A stretch of 64,000 nt of DNA from JAFNAG01 sp050011535 (GTDB taxonomy: Bacteria > Acidobacteriota > UBA6911). The notes beneath the pieces were generated by a model, which did no database searches, was not told the DNA's origin, and saw only the letters and a program-made list of their open reading frames with translations. Position 1 is the first letter of the stretch; every line of letters begins with the position of its first letter. Positions 17,622-26,945 of the stretch are shown here, in pieces. Both the position numbers and the translations under genes were made by a program. The stretch covers positions 15,931 to 79,930 of the forward strand of contig JBEKIX010000005.1 of the NCBI GenBank assembly GCA_050011535.1, written 5' to 3'.

Positions 17622-18743
17622 CTACCCGAAGATATCTTTTACTTTCTCGAATATGTTTCGTTCGTGAGAGCTTTCGTCGTCTTTGTTCAGGCTCGCCAGG
17701 CTTTCATACAATTGGCGTTGCTCTCTGCTGAGGTTCGAGGGAATAACCACATTGACCGTGACGAACTGATCTCCACGCCCCCGCTCGTTCAAACTGACTA
17801 TGCCTTTGTTGCGCAGCCTGAATACGGTGCCTCCTTGCGTTCCTTCGGGAAGCTTCAGCTTCTCCTCGCCTTCGAGGGTGGGCACGGCGACGTCGGCGCC
17901 GAGAACGGCCTGTGTGATTCCAATGGGTATCTGGCAGTAAATGTTGTTCCCCTGGCGCTGGAAAAACGGGTGCTCTTCAACGAGGATGACCACATAGAGA
18001 TCGCCCGCCGGTCCGCCTCGTCCACCCGCCTCACCTTCTCCCTGAATACGCAGCCGCGAGCCGTTGTCCACGCCCGCGGGAATCTTCAGCTCGAGCACTC
18101 TTTCTTTCCGCACGAGGCCGCGGCCATGACAAGCGTCGCAAGGGTCGCGAATAATCCGTCCTTCACCATTACATTGATGGCAAGCGCGGCTGATGGAAAA
18201 AAAGCCCTGCTGATAACGTACCTGGCCGGCGCCCTTGCATGTCGGGCAGGTCACGGCGCTCTTTCCCTTCGTGGCACCGCTTCCCCCGCATGCGCTACAG
18301 GTTTCCTGGCGCGGAATCTTGATTTTTGTCTTGAGGCCGAAGGCGGCATCTCGAAAAGAGATCTTGAGGTCGTAGCGAAGGTCCGCGCCGCGTTCGGGCC
18401 CATGACGACGCCTGGACCCGCCGAAGAGGTCTCCAAACCCGAAAAAGTCTCCGAGTATGTCGCCAAAATCGCTGAAGATCGCGGGATCGAAACCGCTGAA
18501 ACCGCCCTGCATGCCGCTGTGTCCAAAACGATCGTACCGGGCGCGTTTTTCCGGATCGCTCAAGACGCTGTACGCCTCGGCGGCCTCCTTAAACTTCTCC
18601 TCGGCTTCTTTGGATCCCGGGTTTTTATCGGGGTGGTATTTGACGGCGAGCCTGCGATATGCGCTCTTGATCTCCTGATCGGAGGTATCTCGGGAAACAC
18701 CGAGCACCTCGTAGTAGTCTCTCTTCTGGTTCAAACGACTCAC
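17622..18743 (-). CDS. dnaJ: Chaperone DnaJ (type I Hsp40)
   Basis: Co-chaperone that stimulates DnaK ATPase and delivers clients. It has a J-domain (1-70) with the HPD motif in VKYHPDKNPGS. A Gly/Phe region follows (about 75-120), including FGDILGDFFGFGDLFGG. The zinc domain has four CxxCxGxG repeats (CSACGGSG, CPTCKGAG, CHQCNGEG, CDACHGRG; about 145-220) and is followed by the client-binding C-terminal domains. Full length (373). Six bases separate it from dnaK. Confidence 0.96.
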   Translation of the reverse strand: MSRLNQKRDYYEVLGVSRDTSDQEIKSAYRRLAVKYHPDKNPGSKEAEEKFKEAAEAYSVLSDPEKRARYDRFGHSGMQGGFSGFDPAIFSDFGDILGDFFGFGDLFGGSRRRHGPERGADLRYDLKISFRDAAFGLKTKIKIPRQETCSACGGSGATKGKSAVTCPTCKGAGQVRYQQGFFSISRACHQCNGEGRIIRDPCDACHGRGLVRKERVLELKIPAGVDNGSRLRIQGEGEAGGRGGPAGDLYVVILVEEHPFFQRQGNNIYCQIPIGITQAVLGADVAVPTLEGEEKLKLPEGTQGGTVFRLRNKGIVSLNERGRGDQFVTVNVVIPSNLSREQRQLYESLASLNKDDESSHERNIFEKVKDIFG

Positions 18744-18749
18744 TCCACG

Positions 18750-20666
18750 CTACGGTTTTTTCCCGTTCGCCTCGTCCAGGGCAGATTTCATCAGTCTTTG
18801 CAGGTCCTGTTCCTCGACATCCGCATCCGGATCCTTCTGAGGCTGGGCACCGGCGTCGGCGGGCAGGTTGAGCATTGCCGCCGTCAACTTCGCGGCTCCC
18901 GATTCCAGCTCCGTTAGCAGGTCCCTGAAAACACCCGGGTTCGCCTCTTTCTCAGGCAGCGATCTTGTTTTCAGGATCGCTTCTTTAATGGATGCCTGGT
19001 CTACATTGCTCAGAAGCCAGCCGAACTCCCCGAAACTCCTGGCAATCGTAGCAACATGGCCCTGAATGCGGTTGCGCAACTCCGCGCACTCCTTCAGTCT
19101 TCGATCGCCCTCGGCAAACTGGCGTGCTTCGAAGATCATCTGATCGATTTCTTCCTTGCTTAGTCCCGTCGAAGGCGTGATGCGGACGACTTGTTCCTTT
19201 CCAGAAACCTTGTCGCGCGCCGACACGCTCACGATTCCGTTGGCGTCGATGTCGAAGCTGACCTCGATTTGCGGCGCTCCACGGGGCGCTGGGGAGATGC
19301 CGACCAGCTCGAAACGAGCCAACGAGCGGTTGAATTGTACCAAATCACGTTCGCCCTGATAAACGTGCACTTCCACGGCGGATTGGTTGTCGGCTACGGT
19401 GGTAAAGACCGTCGTCTTTCTCAGGGGAATGGTCGAGTTATGCTCGACGATCCGCGCGAATAGCCCGCCTTGGGTTTCCACACCCAGCGTAAGTGGCAAC
19501 ACGTCCAGGAGAACGATGTCTTTCAACTCGCCGTCGAGTACGCCGCCCTGCAAGGCGGCCCCTACGGCGACGACCTCATCAGGATTCATTTCCGCGGAGG
19601 GTTGCTTCCCGAATATCTTCGCCACATGCCGTTGAACCGCGGGCGTACGCGTCTGCCCGCCTACCAGGATGACCTTGTCGATCTCGGCAGGCTTGAGTCC
19701 CGCGTCTTTCAGCGCCTGCTCGCAGTAAGAGGTCGTGCGCTCGATCAATACCTGGACCAGAGACTCAAACTTCGCGCGCGTGAGAACTTTGTCGAAGTGC
19801 TTGGGGCCCTTGGCATCTCCGGCGATGAAGGGGAGATTGATGTGTGTTTCCACCATGGTGGAAAGCTCGCACTTCGCTTTTTCGGCCGTTTCCTTGAGCC
19901 TTTGGCGCGCGAGTATATCCTCGCCGAGGTGGATGCCGCACTCGGCTTCAAACTCGCCAATCATCCATTCCATGATGCGCTGGTCGAAATCTTCGCCGCC
20001 GAGAAAGCTGTCGCCGCAGGTCGAAAGCACCTCGAAAATGCCTTTGTTCAATTCGAGGATCGAGATGTCGAAAGTTCCCCCTCCCAAGTCGAAAATCGCT
20101 ACGCGCTCCCGTTCCTTCTTTCCCAGTCCATAAGCCAGCGCGGCCGCGGTCGGTTCGTTGATGATACGTCTCACATCGAGCCCGGCTATCCGGCCGGCAT
20201 CCTTTGTGGCCTGGCGCTGCGAATCATCAAAGTAGGCGGGCACCGTGATGATCGCTTCCGTTACCGTTTCGTTGGTGAATTCCTCCGCCATTTTCTTCAG
20301 GTACTGCAGAAGCATGGCGGAGATCTCTGGAGGGCTGTAGTCCTTGCCCTGGATTGAGATGCGAACGTCTCCCTTATCTGAAGCGGCAAGCTTGTAGGAG
20401 AGGTACGATTTAAGCCTCTGAACTTCCGGGGAGTCAAATCTGCGACCCATGAGACGCTTAACGGCATAGACTGTATTCCCGGCATTCGTCACCATCTGGC
20501 GCTTGGCGATCTGGCCAAGCAGCCGATCGCCTTTTCCAGCGAAGGCAACGATTGAGGGAGTAGTCCTGCCCCCCAAGCTGTTGGGCACAATTTGAACCGC
20601 GGAGCCCTCGAGGACAGCAACACACGAGTTGGTCGTGCCGAGATCAATTCCGATGGTTTTGGCCAT
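18750..20666 (-). CDS. dnaK: Chaperone DnaK (Hsp70)
   Basis: ATP-dependent chaperone of 638 residues. The N-terminal ATPase domain opens with IGIDLGTTNSCVAVLEG and contains IFDLGGGTFDIS (about 195) and VILVGGQTRTPAV (about 335). The substrate-binding domain starts LDVLPLTLGVETQGG (about 390), then the lid. The tail (after about 600) is short and lacks the long Gly/Asp/Glu-rich end of many bacterial DnaKs, ending LDEANGKKP. It is encoded between grpE and dnaJ with 6-base gaps on both sides. Confidence 0.95.
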   Translation of the reverse strand: MAKTIGIDLGTTNSCVAVLEGSAVQIVPNSLGGRTTPSIVAFAGKGDRLLGQIAKRQMVTNAGNTVYAVKRLMGRRFDSPEVQRLKSYLSYKLAASDKGDVRISIQGKDYSPPEISAMLLQYLKKMAEEFTNETVTEAIITVPAYFDDSQRQATKDAGRIAGLDVRRIINEPTAAALAYGLGKKERERVAIFDLGGGTFDISILELNKGIFEVLSTCGDSFLGGEDFDQRIMEWMIGEFEAECGIHLGEDILARQRLKETAEKAKCELSTMVETHINLPFIAGDAKGPKHFDKVLTRAKFESLVQVLIERTTSYCEQALKDAGLKPAEIDKVILVGGQTRTPAVQRHVAKIFGKQPSAEMNPDEVVAVGAALQGGVLDGELKDIVLLDVLPLTLGVETQGGLFARIVEHNSTIPLRKTTVFTTVADNQSAVEVHVYQGERDLVQFNRSLARFELVGISPAPRGAPQIEVSFDIDANGIVSVSARDKVSGKEQVVRITPSTGLSKEEIDQMIFEARQFAEGDRRLKECAELRNRIQGHVATIARSFGEFGWLLSNVDQASIKEAILKTRSLPEKEANPGVFRDLLTELESGAAKLTAAMLNLPADAGAQPQKDPDADVEEQDLQRLMKSALDEANGKKP

Positions 20667-20672
20667 GTTTCA

Positions 20673-21296
20673 CTATTGAGTGGCGCCTTCGTTGGTTTTT
20701 AGCCGGATATTGCTGGCGACAACCACCTGTGCCGGCCTGAGCAGGTGGTCCTTGAAAAGATAGCCGCGCCTAAGTTCCTCGATGACCGTATTGTCTTCGA
20801 ATTCCAGTGTTTCCTCGCGAGTCAACGCCTCATGAAAATGGGGATCGAATTTGTGCCCTTTGGCTTCGATGGGAATTACCCCCAGACGGCTAATAGTATC
20901 GACCAGCTGTTTGTAGATGAGCTCCACACCTTCCCGATATTTCCGCAAGGTTGCCGCCTGTCCGGTCTCTTCCTGGAAGCTTTTCAACGCCCGTTCGCAC
21001 CCATCTAGGATTGGCAAGAATTCCTCGATTACCGAGCTCATCACCAGCGTCGTCGTCTCCGCGCGCTCTCGATCGCTGCGCTTGCGGTAATTCTCAAATT
21101 CGGCCGCTTTGCGCAGAAATCGGTCTCGCCACTGATCCGCGTCGGCTTTTGCTGCCGCCAGGTCTGCCTGGAGCTGCACCGACTCGTCCTCCCGGGTTCC
21201 CTGCGTCCCGGAATCCGACTCATCCGACACGGCGGCCTTCTGTTCAGGAGCCGCCTCAGGGACGTCCGGCACATTGTTGGTCATCTTCGAAGTCAT
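20673..21296 (-). CDS. grpE: Nucleotide exchange factor GrpE
   Basis: Releases ADP from DnaK. 207 residues with an acidic N-terminal region (about 1-45), a long coiled coil (about 45-110; WRDRFLRKAAEFENYRKRSD) and the C-terminal beta-wing domain ending GYLFKDHLLRPAQVVVASN. The ATG overlaps the hrcA stop (ATGA), so the two are translationally coupled. Confidence 0.94.
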   Translation of the reverse strand: MTSKMTNNVPDVPEAAPEQKAAVSDESDSGTQGTREDESVQLQADLAAAKADADQWRDRFLRKAAEFENYRKRSDRERAETTTLVMSSVIEEFLPILDGCERALKSFQEETGQAATLRKYREGVELIYKQLVDTISRLGVIPIEAKGHKFDPHFHEALTREETLEFEDNTVIEELRRGYLFKDHLLRPAQVVVASNIRLKTNEGATQ

Positions 21297-22363
21297 ACTC
21301 GCGTTCCTTCACTGCCCATGACACGGCCAAAAATCCTGGCTACATATTCGACCAGGGATATGGCCCGGGCATATTCCATGCGGGTAGGACCCAGAATCCC
21401 AAGAGATCCGATGGTCCTTTCATCCACGACATACCTCGAGGCGATCAGCGTGCAGTCCTCCACGCCGGGAAGAGCGTTTTCAGTTCCGATCGTGATACGC
21501 ACCTCCTGGGTGTCGCCATGTATGCATTCGGATATGAGGGTCGCCAGCCGGCTCCTATGCTCGATGGTCTCAAAAAGGACCCTCATCCTTGTAATATCGG
21601 AGAACTCAGGATTCTTGATTAGATTTGAGGCGCCATCCAGATAAACCTCGGATTCGGATTCTTCGGCAGTCTCCGAGAAAGTCTCGGCGCTCAGCAGGAT
21701 CACGCGACGTACAAGCTGGTCGTAGCGCGCCTTCTCCTCCCGTATCATTTTTGACAATAGCAATTTGATCTCTTTGAGCGTCTTATCTTTGAAGTGGTCG
21801 ACGATGTAGCGCGCCGCCTGATCGAGTTCCGTCTGGCTGAACTCCTCTGTGGGATGGATGACTCGGTTTTGCACGATTCCCGACTTCGATACCAGGATGA
21901 TCAGGATCCGATTATCCGACAGCTTCATGAACTGGATGTGTTGGAGTGCCACTTGGCTGATGGGGGGCGAAACCACGATTCCCAGGTTTTGAGACACATG
22001 AGAAAGAACCTGGCAAGTGCGCGTCATGAGCTGATCCGGGTTGTCTTGCGACATCAGGCTGCGATCGATCAACTGGCGTTCCCCAAGCGAGATCTCCTGC
22101 TTTTCCAGCATATAATCGACATAGAGGCGGTAAGCCTTGTCCGTCGGAATTCGCCCGGCAGAGGGGTGCGGTTGACGCAGATAGCCCATCTCCTCCAGGT
22201 CCGCCATGATATTGCGCACCGTGGCAGGGCTCAGATGCTCGTGGCTCCGGCGGGCGACGGTGCGGGAACCCACCGGCCTACCCGTGGCTACAAAGGTCGA
22301 GATCGCCCATTGGAGGATCTCGCGAGATCGTTCATCGAGGCTAAGGCCGGGTTTGGCATCCAT
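21293..22363 (-). CDS. hrcA: Heat-inducible transcription repressor HrcA
   Basis: Repressor of class I heat-shock operons. An N-terminal winged helix (about 8-75; LSPATVRNIMADLEEMGYL) is followed by a GAF-like dimerisation domain. The typical C-terminus GSLGILGPTRMEYARAISLV is present. 356 residues, normal. It is the first gene of the hrcA-grpE-dnaK-dnaJ-rsmE operon. The classical CIRCE operator is not found upstream; a different inverted repeat with the same N9 spacing lies in the leader (22421-22441). Confidence 0.95.
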   Translation of the reverse strand: MDAKPGLSLDERSREILQWAISTFVATGRPVGSRTVARRSHEHLSPATVRNIMADLEEMGYLRQPHPSAGRIPTDKAYRLYVDYMLEKQEISLGERQLIDRSLMSQDNPDQLMTRTCQVLSHVSQNLGIVVSPPISQVALQHIQFMKLSDNRILIILVSKSGIVQNRVIHPTEEFSQTELDQAARYIVDHFKDKTLKEIKLLLSKMIREEKARYDQLVRRVILLSAETFSETAEESESEVYLDGASNLIKNPEFSDITRMRVLFETIEHRSRLATLISECIHGDTQEVRITIGTENALPGVEDCTLIASRYVVDERTIGSLGILGPTRMEYARAISLVEYVARIFGRVMGSEGTRV

Positions 22364-22420
22364 AAGATATTGACCGATTTCAATTTCCTCGGATTTTCCC
22401 GCTTGGGCAGCGGTGGTAGC

Positions 22421-22441
22421 GAGATATGTCCACTCTATCTC
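22421..22441 (-). promoter_or_regulatory. Candidate HrcA operator: inverted repeat with CIRCE-like spacing
   Basis: GAGATA (22421-22426), a 9-base spacer and TATCTC (22436-22441) form a perfect 6-bp inverted repeat about 15-35 bases downstream of the predicted transcription start of hrcA. CIRCE also has a 9-base spacer but different, 9-bp arms. Assignment as operator is inference. Confidence 0.4.
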
Positions 22442-22461
22442 CAGACTCCTCCCACGGAAAC

Positions 22462-22489
22462 ATTATAATATGCCACAAGTCAAAGTCAA
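22462..22489 (-). promoter_or_regulatory. Sigma-70-type promoter of the hrcA operon
   Basis: On the minus strand TTGACT (22484-22489) and TATAAT (22462-22467) are separated by 16 bases. The near-consensus hexamers are about 95 bases upstream of the hrcA ATG and read toward it. Confidence 0.75.
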
Positions 22490-22541
22490 CCAAGCCTTTA
22501 TCTGCGGTCGAGATACTGCAACTACAACCCGGGGAGCATGT

Positions 22542-22712
22542 CCATAAGCGCTAACTTAAGCCGTTACCCCCACCTGGACTTGGACCTAGACTTGGTCTTG
22601 GACTTGGACGTTCTTGTGCTAGACACATTTTCGAGAACCTCCTGCTTGGGAAACTTCACGTCAGGAAGGATAGTCCACGTCCACGTCGAGGTCCAAGTCC
22701 ACGTCGAAGAGC
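22542..22712. repeat. Hexamer-repeat inverted element, empty copy
   Basis: Part of the gene-free gap 22364-22769. The left half starts CCATAAGCGCTAACTTAA (22542-22559) and continues with degenerate TGGACN hexamers (about 22574-22610). The right half (22673-22712) carries the complementary GTCCAN hexamers, so the ends can pair into a long stem. The left half to 22644 is clearly homologous to 27092-27193, where a toxin-antitoxin pair follows. No coding frame is supported here. Confidence 0.75.
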
Positions 22713-22769
22713 TACAGCGAGCATATCTTGGCGCCGAGATGAGCTTACGCCCTGAGCTGCTGCTACTTT

Positions 22770-23759
22770 CTAAAACTGAAACTCCGTTCCTATACCTCGT
22801 CTGGCAGCTTCGTCGAAAACGGCTTTGGCGGCCGAGACATCCTGGATTGCCAATCCCACGGATTTGAAAAGTGTGAGATCTTCCGCCGATGTTCTTCCGG
22901 GAACCTTACCGAGGATGACATCTCCCAGATCGCCGGCGACCTTATCCCAAGTCCATGTACCTTCTTGTGCTGGGATCAGGAAATCCCCAGCCTCGGCTTT
23001 GCAGGCCGCCGTGAGATCGCACACGATCCGGCTGCGATGCACGGTGAGCGTGTCGAGCTCGCGCATCTTCGGGGTATGAGAGCCAATGCCGTTGATGTGC
23101 GTCCCGTTTCTGAACCAGCTGCCCTCGACGATCGGTTCCGAGGCGCTCGTGGCAAGCACCACGATCTCCGCCTGTCGCACGGCCCCGGCTGGATCGCGTG
23201 CCAGTTCGACGGGGACTCCGGTTTTTTCCGTGACCTTGCGGGCAAAAGCCAGCCGGGCATCTTCGGAATCCACCGACCAGACCAACAGCTTGCGGAGTGG
23301 CCTCGCCTCGTGAATCGCCAGCACCTGGGTAAATGCTTGCACTCCAGAGCCGAAGATCATGCCGACGCTTGCCTCCGGTCTGGCCATGTATTTCGTGGCA
23401 ACGCCGGCGACGGCGCCTGTACGCATGGCGGTGAGGAACCCGCCGTCCATTATTGAAATGGGAAATCCCGTATCCTCATCGAGAAGGAGGATGGTTCCCA
23501 GCACCGAGGGCAGGCCGTGCTTTTTAACATTGTCCTTGTAGACCGTCACCACTTTGGTCCCGAGGGCTCCCAGGTTTCGAATGTACGCGGGCATAAATAG
23601 CGCCAATCCAGCCTTTTCGGGCAGTGCGATCGGCGTGCGCTGCGGCATGGAGGCATCGCCCTGAGCAAGGCCGGCGAACGCTTTTTCCACTGCCTCCATG
23701 CACATCTTCATTGTGAAGAAGCTCTCCATTTCCTTGCGCGACAGAAGTAGGGTTTTCAT
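22770..23759 (-). CDS. Ornithine cyclodeaminase / mu-crystallin family dehydrogenase
   Basis: NAD(P)-dependent protein of 329 residues. The N-terminal dimerisation part contains MEAVEKAFAGLAQGDASMPQ. The Rossmann half has the family-typical dinucleotide motif MIFGSGVQAFTQVLAIHEAR (about 130-150). FLTAMRTGAVAGVATKYMAR upstream of it carries the conserved Arg/Thr/Gly stretch. Members include ornithine cyclodeaminase, alanine dehydrogenase (archaeal type) and ketimine reductases. The specificity cannot be read from sequence. It lies 87 bases downstream of an aminotransferase gene on the same strand, suggesting a shared amino-acid pathway. Confidence 0.86.
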   Translation of the reverse strand: MKTLLLSRKEMESFFTMKMCMEAVEKAFAGLAQGDASMPQRTPIALPEKAGLALFMPAYIRNLGALGTKVVTVYKDNVKKHGLPSVLGTILLLDEDTGFPISIMDGGFLTAMRTGAVAGVATKYMARPEASVGMIFGSGVQAFTQVLAIHEARPLRKLLVWSVDSEDARLAFARKVTEKTGVPVELARDPAGAVRQAEIVVLATSASEPIVEGSWFRNGTHINGIGSHTPKMRELDTLTVHRSRIVCDLTAACKAEAGDFLIPAQEGTWTWDKVAGDLGDVILGKVPGRTSAEDLTLFKSVGLAIQDVSAAKAVFDEAARRGIGTEFQF

Positions 23760-23846
23760 GGCACCTCCGAAACGATTGAAGGGTGACGATTGACGAATGC
23801 CGGGCGACGGGTTCCTGCATCATCACCCGTCATTCGCCACGATTGA

Positions 23847-25049
23847 TCAGGCTCGAGCGTGCTTGCGGCCGTGCTGGGTCATGAACTTTTCCAGCCGGTC
23901 AAACGCCTCTTCCAGAATCTCTTCCTGGGGGAGAAAAACGATCCGCATGTGGCGGGTACCTGGCCGTTGGCCGAACCCGCCGCCGTGCACCACGACCACT
24001 CCGGTCTCCTGGATAAGATCTCCAACGAATTCCTCGTCCGGCTGTTCGATGTGAAGACGTGGAAAGGCATAAAAGGCAGCCGTCGGCTTCACACAGGAAA
24101 TGCCGGGTATGGCGTTCAAGCGGCGGTGGGTGATGTCGCGCCGGCGGCGGAGCTTCGCCTTCACTTCCGCAAGGTGATCCTGAGGACCTTCGAGCGCCGG
24201 CTTGACAGCATATTGCAGCGGTGTCACCGCGCACAAACGGGCTCTGAGACACTTGTTGACGGCCTCGATGTACTCCGACATCATCGCTTGCTTCCCTGTC
24301 ACGATCGCCCAGCCGATGCGGAACCCGGGCACCAGGTAACTCTTGGCAAGTCCGTTAAACGTGACTATTGGCGCCTCATCCGAGAGCGATGCGATCGAAA
24401 TGCTGTCCTCGCCGTCAAGCACCAGCTTGTCGTAGATCTCGTCCGAGAAGATCATGAGATTGTGCTTCAGACTGAGGTTAACGATCTCCTCGAGGACCTC
24501 CCTCGAGTACCTGGAGCCGGTAGGATTGTTGGGGTTGATCAGAACCAGGGCACGCGTTCGCGGGGAGATCTTTTTCTTCATATCGGCAATATCCGGTTCC
24601 CAGTTGTTCTCCTCGTCGAGGTAATAGGGAACGTTTTGCGCCTGCAGTTTCCCGAGAACGGCCGTGTAAAGCGGATACCCCGGAGACGGCGTCAGTATCT
24701 CGTCCCCCGGATTCAGCAAAGCCGTCAGGCAAAGCTCGATGCCTTCGGAGGCGCCGGAAGTGACGAACAGATCGAGCCAGCTCTTGATTCCCTTTCGTCT
24801 GGCGGCATTGCCGATCGCGTCGCGAGCTTCCTGGACCCCTGACGAATTTGCATAGCCCGTGTGATTATCGAGCAGCGCTTTATAGCATGCTTCGATCATG
24901 TGCGGCGGCGTTTTGTAGTCGAACACCATCGGGTCGCCGATGTTGAGATAGAGGAGCTGCTTTCCTGCGGCTTTCGCCTGTTCCGCTTTTTTCAAAATGT
25001 CGCGAATCGCGTATTCGACTTTTTGCGTGCGCTCCGCAGGATGGATCAT
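23847..25049 (-). CDS. PLP-dependent aminotransferase, class I/II (alanine transaminase-like)
   Basis: Fold-type I aminotransferase of 400 residues. Visible motifs are YLNIGDPMVFDYKTP (about 34-48), TSGASEGIELCLTALLNPGD, and LVLINPNNPTGSRYS (about 170-185). SDEIYDKLVLDG precedes NGLAKSYLVPGFRIGW, where the Lys is the PLP-binding residue (about 240) and the Arg binds the substrate carboxylate. The pattern resembles the AlaA/alanine-aminotransferase branch. The gap 25050-25322 upstream has no gene, only the palindrome at 25253-25304. Confidence 0.88.
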   Translation of the reverse strand: MIHPAERTQKVEYAIRDILKKAEQAKAAGKQLLYLNIGDPMVFDYKTPPHMIEACYKALLDNHTGYANSSGVQEARDAIGNAARRKGIKSWLDLFVTSGASEGIELCLTALLNPGDEILTPSPGYPLYTAVLGKLQAQNVPYYLDEENNWEPDIADMKKKISPRTRALVLINPNNPTGSRYSREVLEEIVNLSLKHNLMIFSDEIYDKLVLDGEDSISIASLSDEAPIVTFNGLAKSYLVPGFRIGWAIVTGKQAMMSEYIEAVNKCLRARLCAVTPLQYAVKPALEGPQDHLAEVKAKLRRRRDITHRRLNAIPGISCVKPTAAFYAFPRLHIEQPDEEFVGDLIQETGVVVVHGGGFGQRPGTRHMRIVFLPQEEILEEAFDRLEKFMTQHGRKHARA

Positions 25050-25252
25050 CGGAATCTCCTTCTAGATGGCCCCATGGGTACGCTATCCGCAGCGGATCTT
25101 GAGCAGCACCGGGGCGATTGAAGGCTCAGCATAGCCCTTTCAAACGGCAATTTCAAATCACGTGTCAAAACTGGGGGTGCGCATTGCGAGAGGGCTGTGA
25201 CGCGCGCCAATTTTTGACTGAAAGGGAATCTGCCAGCAGGGAGGAAGGAGAT

Positions 25253-25304
25253 GATTTCGGATTGCAGGAATTGGGAATGAACCCAAAATCCGCAATCCGA
25301 AATC
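25253..25304. repeat. Palindrome with 13-bp arms near the htrA stop
   Basis: Arms GATTTCGGATTGC (25253-25265) and GCAATCCGAAATC (25292-25304) are exact complements. The loop holds a second small stem (TTGGG/CCCAA). It lies 18 bases beyond the stop of the minus-strand protease gene; no T-run is seen on that strand. Confidence 0.8.
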
Positions 25305-25322
25305 GAAAACCCGAATTGGATC

Positions 25323-26945
25323 CTATGGCATTACAATACTCGTGTAACCAGTCGAGGTGGCGGGCTTGCCGAAGGCGTCCATTGCGATGCGCCCGGAGGC
25401 ATCCATTGGAACGCGGAGGATCTTGAGAATCACCGCCTGGCCGCTCTTCAGACCTTTGAGAATATCCAGGAGGTCCTGCGCGACCTCGATCTTTTTGCCA
25501 TTGGCCGTCTGGACGATGTCGAAATTTCCTGCCTGATTTCGCTGCCCTACGAGCCCGGCATCCTCTGCCAGGCTTCCCGGGCTGACCGAAACCAGTAGCG
25601 CGCCACCGGAAATATTGAGACTCTGAGCAAGGCGCGTAGGAACGTTGTCGATGTTCATGCCGATTTCGGTCTTGGGTTCTGCCTTCGGCTCGAAGCTGAT
25701 GCCTTGCTTCGCCTGTTCCTGGAGGGGCCTCTCTGCCAGTGTCACACTGAAGTCCTTGACCGTCCCGAAGCGCACGGCCTTGACATTGACGGTTCGCCCC
25801 GGCGGGGTGTTCGCGGCGGCGAGGCGAAGCTCCTGGACGCTTGTTATTTTCTTGCCATCAAATTCGATGATCACATCCTCGGGCTTGATTCCCGCTTTGG
25901 CGGCAGGGCCGTTCTCTTCGACCAACCCCGTGATGAGCACGCCCTTGCCCTGCTTCACGCCGAAGTAGTCGGCCATTGCCGGAGTAAAGGGAAACTCGAT
26001 GTTCATATTCACGCTCAGATATCCGCGGCTGACTTTCCCTTTTTCCAGGATCTGGTTGTAGACTTCTACGAAAATGTGCGCCGGCACGGCGAATCCCACT
26101 CCAGCATTGGCGCGGTTCGTCGTGTTGATGAAGCTGTTGATGCCGATGACCTCTGCGTTCATGTTGACCAGAGGGCCGCCGCTGTTGCCCGGGTTGATGG
26201 CCGCATCCGTCTGCAGATAATCATTGAATAGCATTTGTTGTTGATCCGCGCTCTCGACACTTTCAAAAACGCGGCCGATGGCGGAGACGATGCCGGCGGT
26301 GACGGACTGTTCCAATCCGAAGGGGCTGCCGATCGCGATGACCCAGTCGCCGACCTTCATTGCTCTCGAGTCGCCGATCTTCACATAGGGAAATTCCTTG
26401 TCGCCGTCGATTTTGATGACGGCAATGTCCGACAGCTCGTCGCCTGCGATGACTCGCGCCTGGTATTCCTTTCCGTCCTTCACATTCACTTTGATCTTGG
26501 TCGCATCCGCCACAACGTGGTTATTGGTGATGATATAACCTTTCGGATCGACGAAGATCCCGGAACCAAGGCTGCTGAGGGTACGCTGTTGCTGAGGCGC
26601 GTTGGGAAACATTTGCCCGAACCAATCCGGCATCTGTTGGTTGTTTCGCCCTGACCCTCCGGGGCGCGTCGTGAACGAGATGACGGCCTCGGTATTGATG
26701 TTGACCACGGCAGGGCCGACTCTCTTCGCGACTTCCTCGAACGCCTGCGACATAGCCTGGATTCCCGGGTTTGCCAGGGACGTCCCGCCGCTTTGGATTT
26801 TGAGCTGGCTGTCCCCTGGCCCCATGGCTATGGCTCGATGGGATATCAAAGTTCCAATCCCAATCCCCAGACACAGAACGAATAGGACCACGAAGAATGA
26901 AACCAGATGTTTTGACAGGCGCTGTTCGCGCGCTTCGTAGGTCAT
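25323..26945 (-). CDS. Do-family (DegP/HtrA) serine protease
   Basis: Periplasmic quality-control protease of 540 residues anchored by a membrane segment (about 14-36). The trypsin-like domain carries the triad His (NNHVVAD, about 144), Asp (ELSDIAVIKI, about 173) and Ser (NPGNSGGPL, about 254). Two PDZ domains follow (about 310-400 and 430-520; GVLITGLVEENGPAAKAGIK marks the first). The protein is slightly longer than usual because of a C-terminal tail. It is a single-gene unit; no sigma-E-type site was recognised upstream. Confidence 0.94.
   Translation of the reverse strand: MTYEAREQRLSKHLVSFFVVLFVLCLGIGIGTLISHRAIAMGPGDSQLKIQSGGTSLANPGIQAMSQAFEEVAKRVGPAVVNINTEAVISFTTRPGGSGRNNQQMPDWFGQMFPNAPQQQRTLSSLGSGIFVDPKGYIITNNHVVADATKIKVNVKDGKEYQARVIAGDELSDIAVIKIDGDKEFPYVKIGDSRAMKVGDWVIAIGSPFGLEQSVTAGIVSAIGRVFESVESADQQQMLFNDYLQTDAAINPGNSGGPLVNMNAEVIGINSFINTTNRANAGVGFAVPAHIFVEVYNQILEKGKVSRGYLSVNMNIEFPFTPAMADYFGVKQGKGVLITGLVEENGPAAKAGIKPEDVIIEFDGKKITSVQELRLAAANTPPGRTVNVKAVRFGTVKDFSVTLAERPLQEQAKQGISFEPKAEPKTEIGMNIDNVPTRLAQSLNISGGALLVSVSPGSLAEDAGLVGQRNQAGNFDIVQTANGKKIEVAQDLLDILKGLKSGQAVILKILRVPMDASGRIAMDAFGKPATSTGYTSIVMP

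Noticed and set aside
17469..18917. Long open frame antisense to dnaJ and the 3' end of dnaK (and similar ones opposite the PEGA/TPR gene at 35179-37122)
   Set aside because: No family resemblance, no ribosome binding site, and the opposite strand encodes clearly conserved proteins; such frames arise from GC-rich codon bias.
23775..23840. Weak inverted repeat between the OCD-family gene and the aminotransferase
   Set aside because: Arms match only in pieces (GACGGGT/ACCCGTC plus scattered bases), so it was not listed as a feature.
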